Shown here: positions 41,715 to 48,994 of the stretch, piece after piece
Numbering within the stretch: position 1 is the stretch's first letter
Layout: every line of letters begins with the position of its first letter
NCBI GenBank assembly: GCA_902774365.1
Contig: CACYHX010000023.1
Span: forward strand, 1-49,456
Length of the DNA stretch: 49,456 nucleotides
From: an uncultured Bacteroidia bacterium
GTDB taxonomy: Bacteria > Bacteroidota > Bacteroidia > Bacteroidales > F082
Reading direction: 5' to 3'
Made by a program: the position numbers and the translations under genes
Notes under the pieces: generated by a model
What the model saw: the letters and a program-made list of their open reading frames with translations, nothing else
What the model was told of the DNA's origin: nothing
The model's database searches: none

Positions 41715-43304
41715 TTACCCTATAGAGGTGAAAAGGCCATCGATATCTGCCTTTTTCTTGAGGTTGGATCGGTATTGCGTCACCGTGTTTTCTTTCAACC
41801 CAAGCAAATTCGCCGCCTCTTTTGCACGGAAGCCAAGGAACGAAAGAATGACGATGCGGCATTCCGTTTCGTTCAGATTGGGACAAGCCTGCTGCAGCCT
41901 AACCGTAGCCGATGGATAGGCGCTTTCAAACTCGTCAAGAATACGCTGTAGCCTATCCTCGCCACCCGTCTGGTAAATCGCCAACACCCGCTGCTGAAGC
42001 ATATCCCTCTGGTGCTGCGATGATTGTTCCACCGTTGCCTGCAGTCGTTTCACCTCTTCCTCATGGCTTTGCCGGGCTGCCTCCAATTGCCGCAATGCCT
42101 CGTCCTGCTTGGCCTTCAGCTCCAGTTCGTGTTGTGAATCCTTGGCCTTCAAGGCTCTTTCCGCCTCAGCCTGTTGTTGCTTCAGCATCTTCCTTTCCTT
42201 CTGTTTCGCCAAAACAACAACAGCAGTCAAAGCCAACAAGCCCACGATTATCGCCACCCATACTATCCCAGCCCTATGTTCCAATCTCTGCTTGTCACTC
42301 AGATAGGCGTTCAGCATCGGCAATGCTTTGGCATTATGGTTGCTTGCCACTACATCCTTCTCCTCACTGGTTTTCAAAAAGGCGTAAAAGGGCAAAGTGC
42401 TCAAGGTATCACCCAACGCTTCGTAACAGTCGACAAGGCAGTAAGCTGCTTGCGCTTTAAGGTTTTCATCCTTTGACTGATAAGCGACTTTCGAATCGGC
42501 CAAAGCAGTCGCATAGTCATGTGCCTTATAATGGACATAGGCCTTTTCAATCGCATTCCTGTGAAACAAGAGACAGGAACTGTCAACCAAAGCAAAACTA
42601 TGTTCAAAATAGAAAATGGCTGAATCGTACTCATGGCTGTGACGCAAACAATTGGCAAGCGAGTTTTCCAGCAAAGCCGTTTCGTACGGGAAACGGTCAG
42701 CATTGGCCAAATGAAGACCTTTGTGGCAATAGAAGAAGGCCGTGTCGCCTTCACCCGCCTTCCCGAAACGCTCATAGAGCAACCCGAGATTAGCCATTGA
42801 ACGGAGCATCCAAGCCGTGTCACCAACGACAGAAGCACAATCCAGGCCATAACGGGCAAAGCGTGTGCTGCAAAGCTTGTCAGAGAAATTGAATGCGATT
42901 CGTGACAAGATATAGCAAATCTTGCTGTAAAGCCGCCCTACGGGAGCCTGCTTTGCATCGAAATGGGAATCCAAGATTTTCAAGGCTTCCAGGAAATGTA
43001 CAGTTGCCTCCTCGGAAAAATGGTTTTTATCAAAGACTAAACCACCTGCCAGATAATGGCAACGCGCCTGCATCCAATAATCGCGGGACCTGTCGCCTTT
43101 TTCGTAGAAAGCCAAGGCGGGACTTACAAGGGAATCCGTGAAGTCATAGTACTTGTTACCGACATATATCGCTTCCACTGAGTCAATCAGCTCAGTGTAT
43201 TCTGCGTCTTGGCTATCGATAGGCGAAAGAAAGTCACACTCGCGTTTGTTGCAGCCCATCATCACAACAACAATCAAAAGCCCTATGTACAAAATCCGTT
43301 TCAT
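41715..43304 (-). CDS. TPR / transmembrane / LuxR-like HTH regulator (cassette B)
   Basis: The 529-residue protein begins with a lipoprotein-like signal (MKRILYIGLLIVVVMMGCNK). The region about 35-330 is helical with TPR-like repeats (ARCHYLAGGLVFDKNHFSEE, MANLGLLYERFGKAGEGD, KAYVHYKAHDYATALADS). A transmembrane helix (VWVAIIVGLLALTAVVVLA, about 347-365), a long coiled coil (about 368-445) and a C-terminal LuxR/sigma-region-4-like HTH (LNETECRIVILSFLGFRAKE, LLGLKENTVTQYRSNLKKK) follow. The TPR part should be periplasmic and the HTH cytoplasmic, making it a one-protein membrane sensor and DNA binder. The T9SS gene downstream is the likely target. Its promoter leaves almost no leader. Confidence 0.85.
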   Translation of the reverse strand: MKRILYIGLLIVVVMMGCNKRECDFLSPIDSQDAEYTELIDSVEAIYVGNKYYDFTDSLVSPALAFYEKGDRSRDYWMQARCHYLAGGLVFDKNHFSEEATVHFLEALKILDSHFDAKQAPVGRLYSKICYILSRIAFNFSDKLCSTRFARYGLDCASVVGDTAWMLRSMANLGLLYERFGKAGEGDTAFFYCHKGLHLANADRFPYETALLENSLANCLRHSHEYDSAIFYFEHSFALVDSSCLLFHRNAIEKAYVHYKAHDYATALADSKVAYQSKDENLKAQAAYCLVDCYEALGDTLSTLPFYAFLKTSEEKDVVASNHNAKALPMLNAYLSDKQRLEHRAGIVWVAIIVGLLALTAVVVLAKQKERKMLKQQQAEAERALKAKDSQHELELKAKQDEALRQLEAARQSHEEEVKRLQATVEQSSQHQRDMLQQRVLAIYQTGGEDRLQRILDEFESAYPSATVRLQQACPNLNETECRIVILSFLGFRAKEAANLLGLKENTVTQYRSNLKKKADIDGLFTSIG

Positions 43305-43309
43305 GGCCG

Positions 43310-43340
43310 CAAAAGTAACATTTTTGGCAACACCAACAAA
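43310..43340 (-). promoter_or_regulatory. Consensus promoter of the cassette B regulator (nearly leaderless)
   Basis: On the minus strand TTTG (43340-43337), a 19-base spacer and TACTTTTG (43317-43310) are a full consensus match. The ATG at 43304 is five bases after the box, so transcription should begin at or very near the start codon. Confidence 0.7.
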
Positions 43341-43399
43341 ATAGGCTGGCCACTTTCGTGACTAGCCTAAATGCTTTCACTTCATTCCTTGCGCAATCT

Positions 43400-44935
43400 C
43401 TATTCCTTCACCCATTTCCCCGTTTCCGCGAGGGTCGTTGAGCTAGCGGTCCCTGAGCCCGTCGAAGGGCCGCCATCAGAAACATACACCTTCCAAACAT
43501 AAACTCCCTCAGCCCAATCCGTTGCATCAATCGCCGTCACATTCTCCGTAATCTCTCGCCCATAAATCATCCTCCCATTCATATCATACACCTCCACCCG
43601 CGCATCCTTCAATCCCGTCCTGATATTCAGCACATCCTTCCCCGGATTGGGATAAGCCACCGCCACAACAAAACCAGCATCATGCGCTTCCTCAATGCCA
43701 TCAAAAGCTTCCTTTGGTACTTTGAAGATGGCACCTGTCGTACCAGTCATGCTTGGTTTTGCAACTTGACATTTGACAAAGACATCGCCTTCGGAGCCAA
43801 GACGCATCCCACCAAAATACATTAGTTCTGTGCCGTCTTCCTTATAATAAATCTCTTGAAGTTTGTTGAGGTCTTCATCCAAATGGACGATGTAAAGACT
43901 TTTGGAAAAGTACCAGTTGTCGGGTTTGTCCATGCCGCTGGCCATATAAACATCGCCATTTTCGCCAAAGTCAATAGAGTTTGGTTGGCCTGGTGTACAA
44001 GGGATTTCGGAAGTGATACCCCAAGTGTAGGCCAATTGCTCAAAATTGTCGGCATCAAACACACTCATTAAGACATCTTCGTTGTGTACAACAAGAGGAG
44101 AACCGTTGGGGTCATTAGGGTCAGGTATAACCTCAACCTCCATGTTGATGGTGTAGGTCCTGCCATTATATGGATTCATGCGAAAACAAGCTTGCCAACC
44201 ACATTGAACAGGATAAGACAACTGGTCAATATTCTCTTTGACAGCCACAGTATTGAGGTCGCCATCCAAGGTATAGCAATTGTAATAGGTATAACTTCCT
44301 TGATTTGCTGCCAAAACAAGTCGGCACCCCATCATGTCAGGCGTCGGGAACATATAGCAGCCGCTTGAAGAAGGTACAGGGTCATCAAGAAGTCTTTCCG
44401 TAAGCAACTCACCGTTTCCGTCAAACTTCAGTATCCTTAATCCATGATGGCCGCTCGTCCACAGAGTATCGACATAATAGGAGTAATAATAATTGCCCAA
44501 AGCATCCTCAACCCATTGTTCACCTCCGGCAAGGAATCTATAGAAATCATAGCCTACCCAATTGAAATCCATAGTGTCCACGGACAAATCTTCATGGACG
44601 GTCATTTTTTGAAGATGAATTGTGTCGTTAGAACACTTCGTAACGAAAAGGCCGACCGACCCGTCACCGAAACGCGCCAAATGTCTCAAACTATTATTGT
44701 CCTGAATGCTCGGAAGAACAACCATATCGATAAGTTCTCCGTTTTCATCCACTTTGTAAAGGGCGACATCCGCCGCTTCGTCGGCTCCAAGGACAAGCAG
44801 ATCGTTCTCGTTCATGAAAATGAGGTCATCGATGTAATGACGTTCAAAGAATCTTTGGGGTTCCTGCGCTTGCATCGTCACCCCTCCCGCCATCAGCAGG
44901 AGCACAAGCAGGGTGTAAAGTCTTAGCTTATTCAT
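43400..44935 (-). CDS. T9SS type A surface protein (cassette A cargo)
   Basis: The 511-residue protein has a signal peptide (LYTLLVLLLMAGGVTMQAQ) very like that of the cargo at 39976 and a C-terminal T9SS type A domain: AYPNPGKDVLNIRTGLKDAR, then GVYVWKVYVSDGG and GKWVKE. Before the last strand it carries an in-frame insertion (GPSTGSGTASSTT) coded by a dispersed repeat (43448-43471). The body has repeated strands (LLVLGADEAADVALYKVDEN) similar in style to the other cargo. No enzyme motif is visible. The ATG at 44935 gives the signal peptide and lies after the -7 box. Confidence 0.85.
   Translation of the reverse strand: MNKLRLYTLLVLLLMAGGVTMQAQEPQRFFERHYIDDLIFMNENDLLVLGADEAADVALYKVDENGELIDMVVLPSIQDNNSLRHLARFGDGSVGLFVTKCSNDTIHLQKMTVHEDLSVDTMDFNWVGYDFYRFLAGGEQWVEDALGNYYYSYYVDTLWTSGHHGLRILKFDGNGELLTERLLDDPVPSSSGCYMFPTPDMMGCRLVLAANQGSYTYYNCYTLDGDLNTVAVKENIDQLSYPVQCGWQACFRMNPYNGRTYTINMEVEVIPDPNDPNGSPLVVHNEDVLMSVFDADNFEQLAYTWGITSEIPCTPGQPNSIDFGENGDVYMASGMDKPDNWYFSKSLYIVHLDEDLNKLQEIYYKEDGTELMYFGGMRLGSEGDVFVKCQVAKPSMTGTTGAIFKVPKEAFDGIEEAHDAGFVVAVAYPNPGKDVLNIRTGLKDARVEVYDMNGRMIYGREITENVTAIDATDWAEGVYVWKVYVSDGGPSTGSGTASSTTLAETGKWVKE
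43448..43471. repeat. Dispersed CCCTTCGAC-type repeat inside the cargo gene tail
   Basis: GGTCCCTGAGCCCGTCGAAG and GGCC follow the family core. On the minus strand it encodes GPSTGSGT in frame. Confidence 0.85.
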
Positions 44936-44938
44936 AAT

Positions 44939-45067
44939 GTTATAACTTTGTTGCCCCAAAATTATAACAAAAATCCACTAAAAAACCAAGATTTGAGCCA
45001 AGTACAGATTTTTGTTTCTAACTCACCTTGATAATCAATGCGTTGCAAGAAAAAAGTACAGATTTTT
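44939..45067. promoter_or_regulatory. Promoter and candidate operators of cassette A cargo
   Basis: An inverted repeat with arms GTTATAACTTTG (44939-44950) and CAAAATTATAAC (44957-44968) overlaps the minus-strand -7 box TAATTTTG (44964-44957). Two copies of AGTACAGATTTTT (45001-45013 and 45055-45067) lie 54 bases apart, the second almost touching the regulator's stop at 45069. About 38 bases upstream of and including the -7 box are closely similar to those of cassette B. Confidence 0.65.
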
Positions 45068-45068
45068 C

Positions 45069-46718
45069 TCAATCGGTCAGAATGGAAATCGAGTCAAAAT
45101 CAACTTTTTTGTTGAGCTTGGAGCGGTATTTTGCCACCGTATTTTCGCTCAGGCCGAGCAGATCGGCCTCTTCTTTGATGCGGAAGCCGAGGAAGGAAAG
45201 AACCACGAGATTGCGCTCCGTCTTGCTAAGGTCGGGATAGGCCGATTTCATTTTCTCAACGCCTCGGGGATAGGCTGCCTCGAAGGCCTCCATGATGCGC
45301 TGCAAACGGTCTTTCTGCTCCGTCTGGTAAATCGCGACCACCTGCTGCTGCAGCATGTCGCGCTGCTGCGTGGTGAGTTGTTCCAACTCCGCTTGCAGTT
45401 GGCGCTGCGCCTCGCGGAGTTTCAGCGTTTCCAATTCCTTGTTTTTGCGGTAGCGCAACGTCCCCCATAGCACCGCCATCAGCACGATGACCAACAGGGC
45501 TATCCACAAATAGAGGCGGTAACGTTTCAACTGCTGCTCGCTTTCCAAACGCTGGATTTCCAACTGCTTGTCGTATTCTTCCTTCACTTGAGCCACGGCC
45601 TTACCGCTGTAATCGTATTTGTGCCTATCATCCATGTATTTTTCTGCATACAACAAGGCACTATCCATATTGCCTAAAGCCTCAAACGATTTGTAAAGAT
45701 ACATGTTGGCATTCATTCTCCACACCTCCAATCCGTATTGATTTGCTGCTTGCTTGGCAAAAAAGATGCAGGAATCGTATTGCCCTAACTCGAAATAGGC
45801 ATGGGTCAGTCCGTCAATGGTGCTTGCCTTAAACTTGGCCGTCTGCCCGCCCAACAGATGCAAAGCCTTTTTCTCCTCTGCAATAGCATCTCGCAAAAAA
45901 TCCTGCCTCTCCTCACTCCCAACATTTTTCTGCTTCTCGTAACGAAAGAGCAAATGCAATGCAGCCGAACTGTGGCAGGCAGCCATTTTCCAAGTGTCGC
46001 CAAGCGTTTGGGCAGAGTGAAAGCCTTTTTCCAAATACAACTCACTGCTGTCGTAGTCCCTAAAACGAAGGTACAATTCACCTATCATAAGTGCCGTGAG
46101 GCAATGCTGATCGAGCCATTGCCGATGGCATAAAAAACGTTCAGCTTCTTTCAGCACCTCCAGACTTTCATTATGGTAACCGAAATCACCGTAAGCCGAA
46201 CCAAGACCGCTATAGATTTTGTATTTCAACTGGTCAATCACGTCTTGTTCGGTGGTGGGTGTGGGTGAAAAACGAACAAAACGCTCATCCACATGCTGGC
46301 ATTGGTCGATACTTTGTTTGGCTTTCTGGTAATTGTCGATGCACAGCCAACGGTGCTGTGGCGATGAGCGGTAAGCGTAGCCTTTGGCGTAATACGATTT
46401 TGCCTCGAAATACTTGTCGTCACTACCAACAAAGCAATTTTCGGCCACTTGCAGGAGCGAATCGATTTCTGCATTATAGAACATCGTATCGAATAAGGCA
46501 TCCAATCGAAGCAGGCAATAATGCGCCAGTTCCTTTTCAGATAGCGCTGAAAGGTTCAATGTGTCAAGGATTTGCCTTGCGCTGTCGAGGTTGGTTTGGT
46601 AGAAGCACTCCACGCGATAAAGCATATCCTCCTCGGGTGGTGGCGGCGTTTCGCGCTTGGAGCAGGCGGCCACCAACACGACAAAAAGCAAAAGTCCTAT
46701 GGACAAGATGCGTTTCAT
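45069..46718 (-). CDS. TPR / transmembrane / LuxR-like HTH regulator (cassette A)
   Basis: The 549-residue protein is a paralogue of the one at 41715. It has a lipoprotein-like signal (MKRILSIGLLLFVVLVAACS), TPR-like helices over about 35-385 (HYCLLRLDALFDTMFYNAEI, LGSAYGDFGYHNESLEVLKE, GLTHAYFELGQYDSCIFFAK), a transmembrane helix (LYLWIALLVIVLMAVLWGTL, about 397-416), a coiled coil (about 418-470) and a C-terminal HTH (LSKTERNLVVLSFLGFRIKE, LLGLSENTVAKYRSKLNKK). The domain plan suggests a membrane sensor that binds DNA. The ATG at 46718 is chosen because the -7 box lies at 46724-46731, so the longer frame is excluded. Confidence 0.85.
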   Translation of the reverse strand: MKRILSIGLLLFVVLVAACSKRETPPPPEEDMLYRVECFYQTNLDSARQILDTLNLSALSEKELAHYCLLRLDALFDTMFYNAEIDSLLQVAENCFVGSDDKYFEAKSYYAKGYAYRSSPQHRWLCIDNYQKAKQSIDQCQHVDERFVRFSPTPTTEQDVIDQLKYKIYSGLGSAYGDFGYHNESLEVLKEAERFLCHRQWLDQHCLTALMIGELYLRFRDYDSSELYLEKGFHSAQTLGDTWKMAACHSSAALHLLFRYEKQKNVGSEERQDFLRDAIAEEKKALHLLGGQTAKFKASTIDGLTHAYFELGQYDSCIFFAKQAANQYGLEVWRMNANMYLYKSFEALGNMDSALLYAEKYMDDRHKYDYSGKAVAQVKEEYDKQLEIQRLESEQQLKRYRLYLWIALLVIVLMAVLWGTLRYRKNKELETLKLREAQRQLQAELEQLTTQQRDMLQQQVVAIYQTEQKDRLQRIMEAFEAAYPRGVEKMKSAYPDLSKTERNLVVLSFLGFRIKEEADLLGLSENTVAKYRSKLNKKVDFDSISILTD

Positions 46719-46723
46719 TGGTG

Positions 46724-46731
46724 CAAAAATA
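46724..46731 (-). promoter_or_regulatory. -7 box of the cassette A regulator (nearly leaderless)
   Basis: TATTTTTG on the minus strand ends five bases before the ATG at 46718, the same spacing as the cassette B regulator. No -33 element at the normal distance; the position falls within the 3' end of the GH20 gene. Confidence 0.5.
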
Positions 46732-46738
46732 GGAAAAA

Positions 46739-48910
46739 TCACCACACCTCTATCTCATCCACAAAAATCCAAGCGGGATAGCCGAATCCGCTATGGTCCT
46801 CAGGCAGGTCGTAGCCTGAAATCACAACTTCTACATATTTTGCCGTGACGGGCTCAAAGTCCAGTTCGTAGGCGAAGATGCCGTCGCTGTCGGCCCATGT
46901 GGAAATCGGGATGTCCTTCTGCGCCACCTCGCGGAAGGTCTCGCCATCATCAGAGACCAGCACCTTGACTTGGCTCGGGTTGTAGATCCATGCGCCTTTG
47001 TTCACCAAAGCATGGAAGCGAACATGCTGCATCTCGGCAGGTTGCTCCAAATCAATGACGGCATCGAGAGGATAGCCGCAGAAGCCGAGCCAACGACCTG
47101 AGTTGTAGGCTCCCCTACCCAAGTTGCCGTCATTGAGCACCACGGCTCCTTCGTAGGTGTATTGCTCGGCAGGCTGCTGGCGCAGGGTGATGGGCTTGCG
47201 GGTAGCCAGGTTGGTTTCCACCGTGTCGGCCCAGACCTGCGGGTTGAAGATGTGGTCGGCGTATGTGTAATGATAGAGTTCGTAAAGTTGCTTCATGTGG
47301 CGGCAACGCCCCACAAAGGCTTCAAAGTCACGCTCCTGAGGATTGTTCCACTGTATTTCCGTCAAAGCCTCCATACGCGGCAGGGCCATGTATTGCACGT
47401 GCCAGAAATGGGCGATGTATTCCGTCCAGATGTTGGCTTGCACGCCGATGATGTGTTTCTGTTGCTCAGGTGTCAGTTCCTCGGGCAGGGGCTGGAACTC
47501 ATACACGCGCTCCACGGGCAGGTAGCCACCGATACACATAGGCTCGCTGGCGATGTCCTCGCTTTGGTAGTAGTCGAAATAGAGGTGCGACGACGGCGCC
47601 ATGATGACATCGTGGCCCTTGCGTGCCGCCTCGATACCGCCTTCCGTGCCGCGCCAGTTCATGATGATGGCGGTCTCGGAGACGTTGCCTTCCAGAATCT
47701 CGTCCCAGCCGATGACACGGCGGCCACGGGCTTCCACCACCTTGGCCATGCGGTTCATCACATAGCTCTGCAGGTAGTCCTCGGCAGAAAACTTGTCGTC
47801 CTTTTTGATGCCCAATTCCTTAATCTTGGCTTGACATTTCGGGCATTGTTCCCAGCGCACCTTGGGGCATTCGTCGCCGCCGATGTGGATATAGGGCGAA
47901 GGAAACACATCCATCACCTCGTTGAGCACATCCTCAACAAACAGCATGGTCTCCTCGTTGCCCGCACAGAGCACGTCTTCCGACACTCCCCAACGCTTCC
48001 ACACCTCGTAGGGACCACCCGTGCAGCCCAACTGCGGATAGCAAGCCAAAGCCGCCTGCATATGGCCCGGCAGGTCGATTTCGGGAATGATGTTGATATG
48101 ACGCTCGGCGGCATACTCGATGAGGTCGCGAAGCTCGTCTTGGGTATAGAAACCGCCATGGCGGATGGTGTCGTAGAGGTTGCCGTTATGCCCGATGACC
48201 GTGCCGTTACGGTAGGCACCCATCTCCGTCAGCTCAGGGTATTTCTTGATTTCGATGCGCCAACCTTGGTCGTCGCTGAGGTGGAAATGAAACTGGTTCA
48301 TATTGTGCATGGCCAGCATGTCAATATAGACTTTCACCGAGTCCAAGGGGATGAAATGACGGCAGGGGTCGAGGTGCATGCCACGGTAACTGAAGGTGGG
48401 ATAGTCTCGGATGGTGGCAGTGGGGAGGTAACATTTACTCCCCCCTGCCCCCCTCTCAGAGGGGGACGTGGCGTCCCCGCTCTGAGTACACCTTAAGGGT
48501 AAACTCTTACGCAAAGTTTGTATGCCGTAGAACACACCGGCGGCGTCGGCACCTATAATCTCTACTTTCTTGGGGGTGACATTGATTTCGTAGGCCTCGG
48601 CTTGATCGAAATCCTCGGGAACCACTTCGAGCACAATACCGTCGGATTGGCCTTGATATTCTAACACATTCAAGGCGTAGCCCATAATGTCGTTGACGTA
48701 TTCGCTGAGGAACTCCGCCTCGCGCTGGAGGCCATTTTCGAAATAGACTTTCGTCGAAGGTTGCAATGTGAAGTAGCCGGTGATATCTCGGCTCAGATGC
48801 GTTTCCTTGGGTTGTGGGATGATGTCGTAGTTGGCGACAGGAATCTGTTCTTTTTTGCAAGCCGACAACAAAAGTGTTGCTAGGCAAAGGAAGAGGATTG
48901 ACTTTTTCAT
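46739..48910 (-). CDS. GH20 beta-N-acetylhexosaminidase lipoprotein
   Basis: The 723-residue enzyme removes terminal beta-linked GlcNAc/GalNAc from glycans. It has a lipoprotein signal (LFLCLATLLLSACKK), the GH20 N-terminal domain (about 25-165), and the catalytic barrel: FSYRGMHLDPCRHF, FHFHLSDDQGWRIEIK, EIDLPGHMQAAL and HIGGDECPK with the catalytic Asp346-Glu347. A C-terminal discoidin/F5-8C-like domain (about 580-723) ends in IFVDEIEVW. Residues about 139-160 are an in-frame insertion from a G/C-rich repeat between the N-terminal domain and the barrel. It is lipid-anchored, probably at the outer membrane, for host or mucin glycan use. Confidence 0.95.
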   Translation of the reverse strand: MKKSILFLCLATLLLSACKKEQIPVANYDIIPQPKETHLSRDITGYFTLQPSTKVYFENGLQREAEFLSEYVNDIMGYALNVLEYQGQSDGIVLEVVPEDFDQAEAYEINVTPKKVEIIGADAAGVFYGIQTLRKSLPLRCTQSGDATSPSERGAGGSKCYLPTATIRDYPTFSYRGMHLDPCRHFIPLDSVKVYIDMLAMHNMNQFHFHLSDDQGWRIEIKKYPELTEMGAYRNGTVIGHNGNLYDTIRHGGFYTQDELRDLIEYAAERHINIIPEIDLPGHMQAALACYPQLGCTGGPYEVWKRWGVSEDVLCAGNEETMLFVEDVLNEVMDVFPSPYIHIGGDECPKVRWEQCPKCQAKIKELGIKKDDKFSAEDYLQSYVMNRMAKVVEARGRRVIGWDEILEGNVSETAIIMNWRGTEGGIEAARKGHDVIMAPSSHLYFDYYQSEDIASEPMCIGGYLPVERVYEFQPLPEELTPEQQKHIIGVQANIWTEYIAHFWHVQYMALPRMEALTEIQWNNPQERDFEAFVGRCRHMKQLYELYHYTYADHIFNPQVWADTVETNLATRKPITLRQQPAEQYTYEGAVVLNDGNLGRGAYNSGRWLGFCGYPLDAVIDLEQPAEMQHVRFHALVNKGAWIYNPSQVKVLVSDDGETFREVAQKDIPISTWADSDGIFAYELDFEPVTAKYVEVVISGYDLPEDHSGFGYPAWIFVDEIEVW
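48438..48478. repeat. G/C-rich palindromic repeat inside the GH20 gene
   Basis: ACTCCCCCCTGCCCCCCTCT is followed by AGAGGGGG to form one hairpin (48449-48465), overlapping GGGGACG / CGTCCCC (48462-48478). On the minus strand it encodes GDATSPSERGAGG in frame. A relative lies in the terminator loop at 33610-33664. Confidence 0.8.
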
Positions 48911-48935
48911 ATAGGTTCTATATGTTTTGAAAAGG

Positions 48936-48943
48936 CAAAAATA
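48936..48943 (-). promoter_or_regulatory. -7 box for the GH20 gene
   Basis: TATTTTTG on the minus strand, giving a leader of about 19 bases. It overlaps the T tail of the tsf terminator. Confidence 0.45.
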
Positions 48944-48944
48944 A

Positions 48945-48972
48945 AAAAAGGATGGCTTGCGCCATCCTTTTC
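48945..48972 (-). terminator. Intrinsic terminator of tsf
   Basis: AAAAGGATGGC pairs with GCCATCCTTTT around a TTGC loop. On the minus strand a T run follows. It lies about 23 bases past the original tsf stop (48995). Confidence 0.85.
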
Positions 48973-48994
48973 TGTTGAATTTTACCTATCAGGC

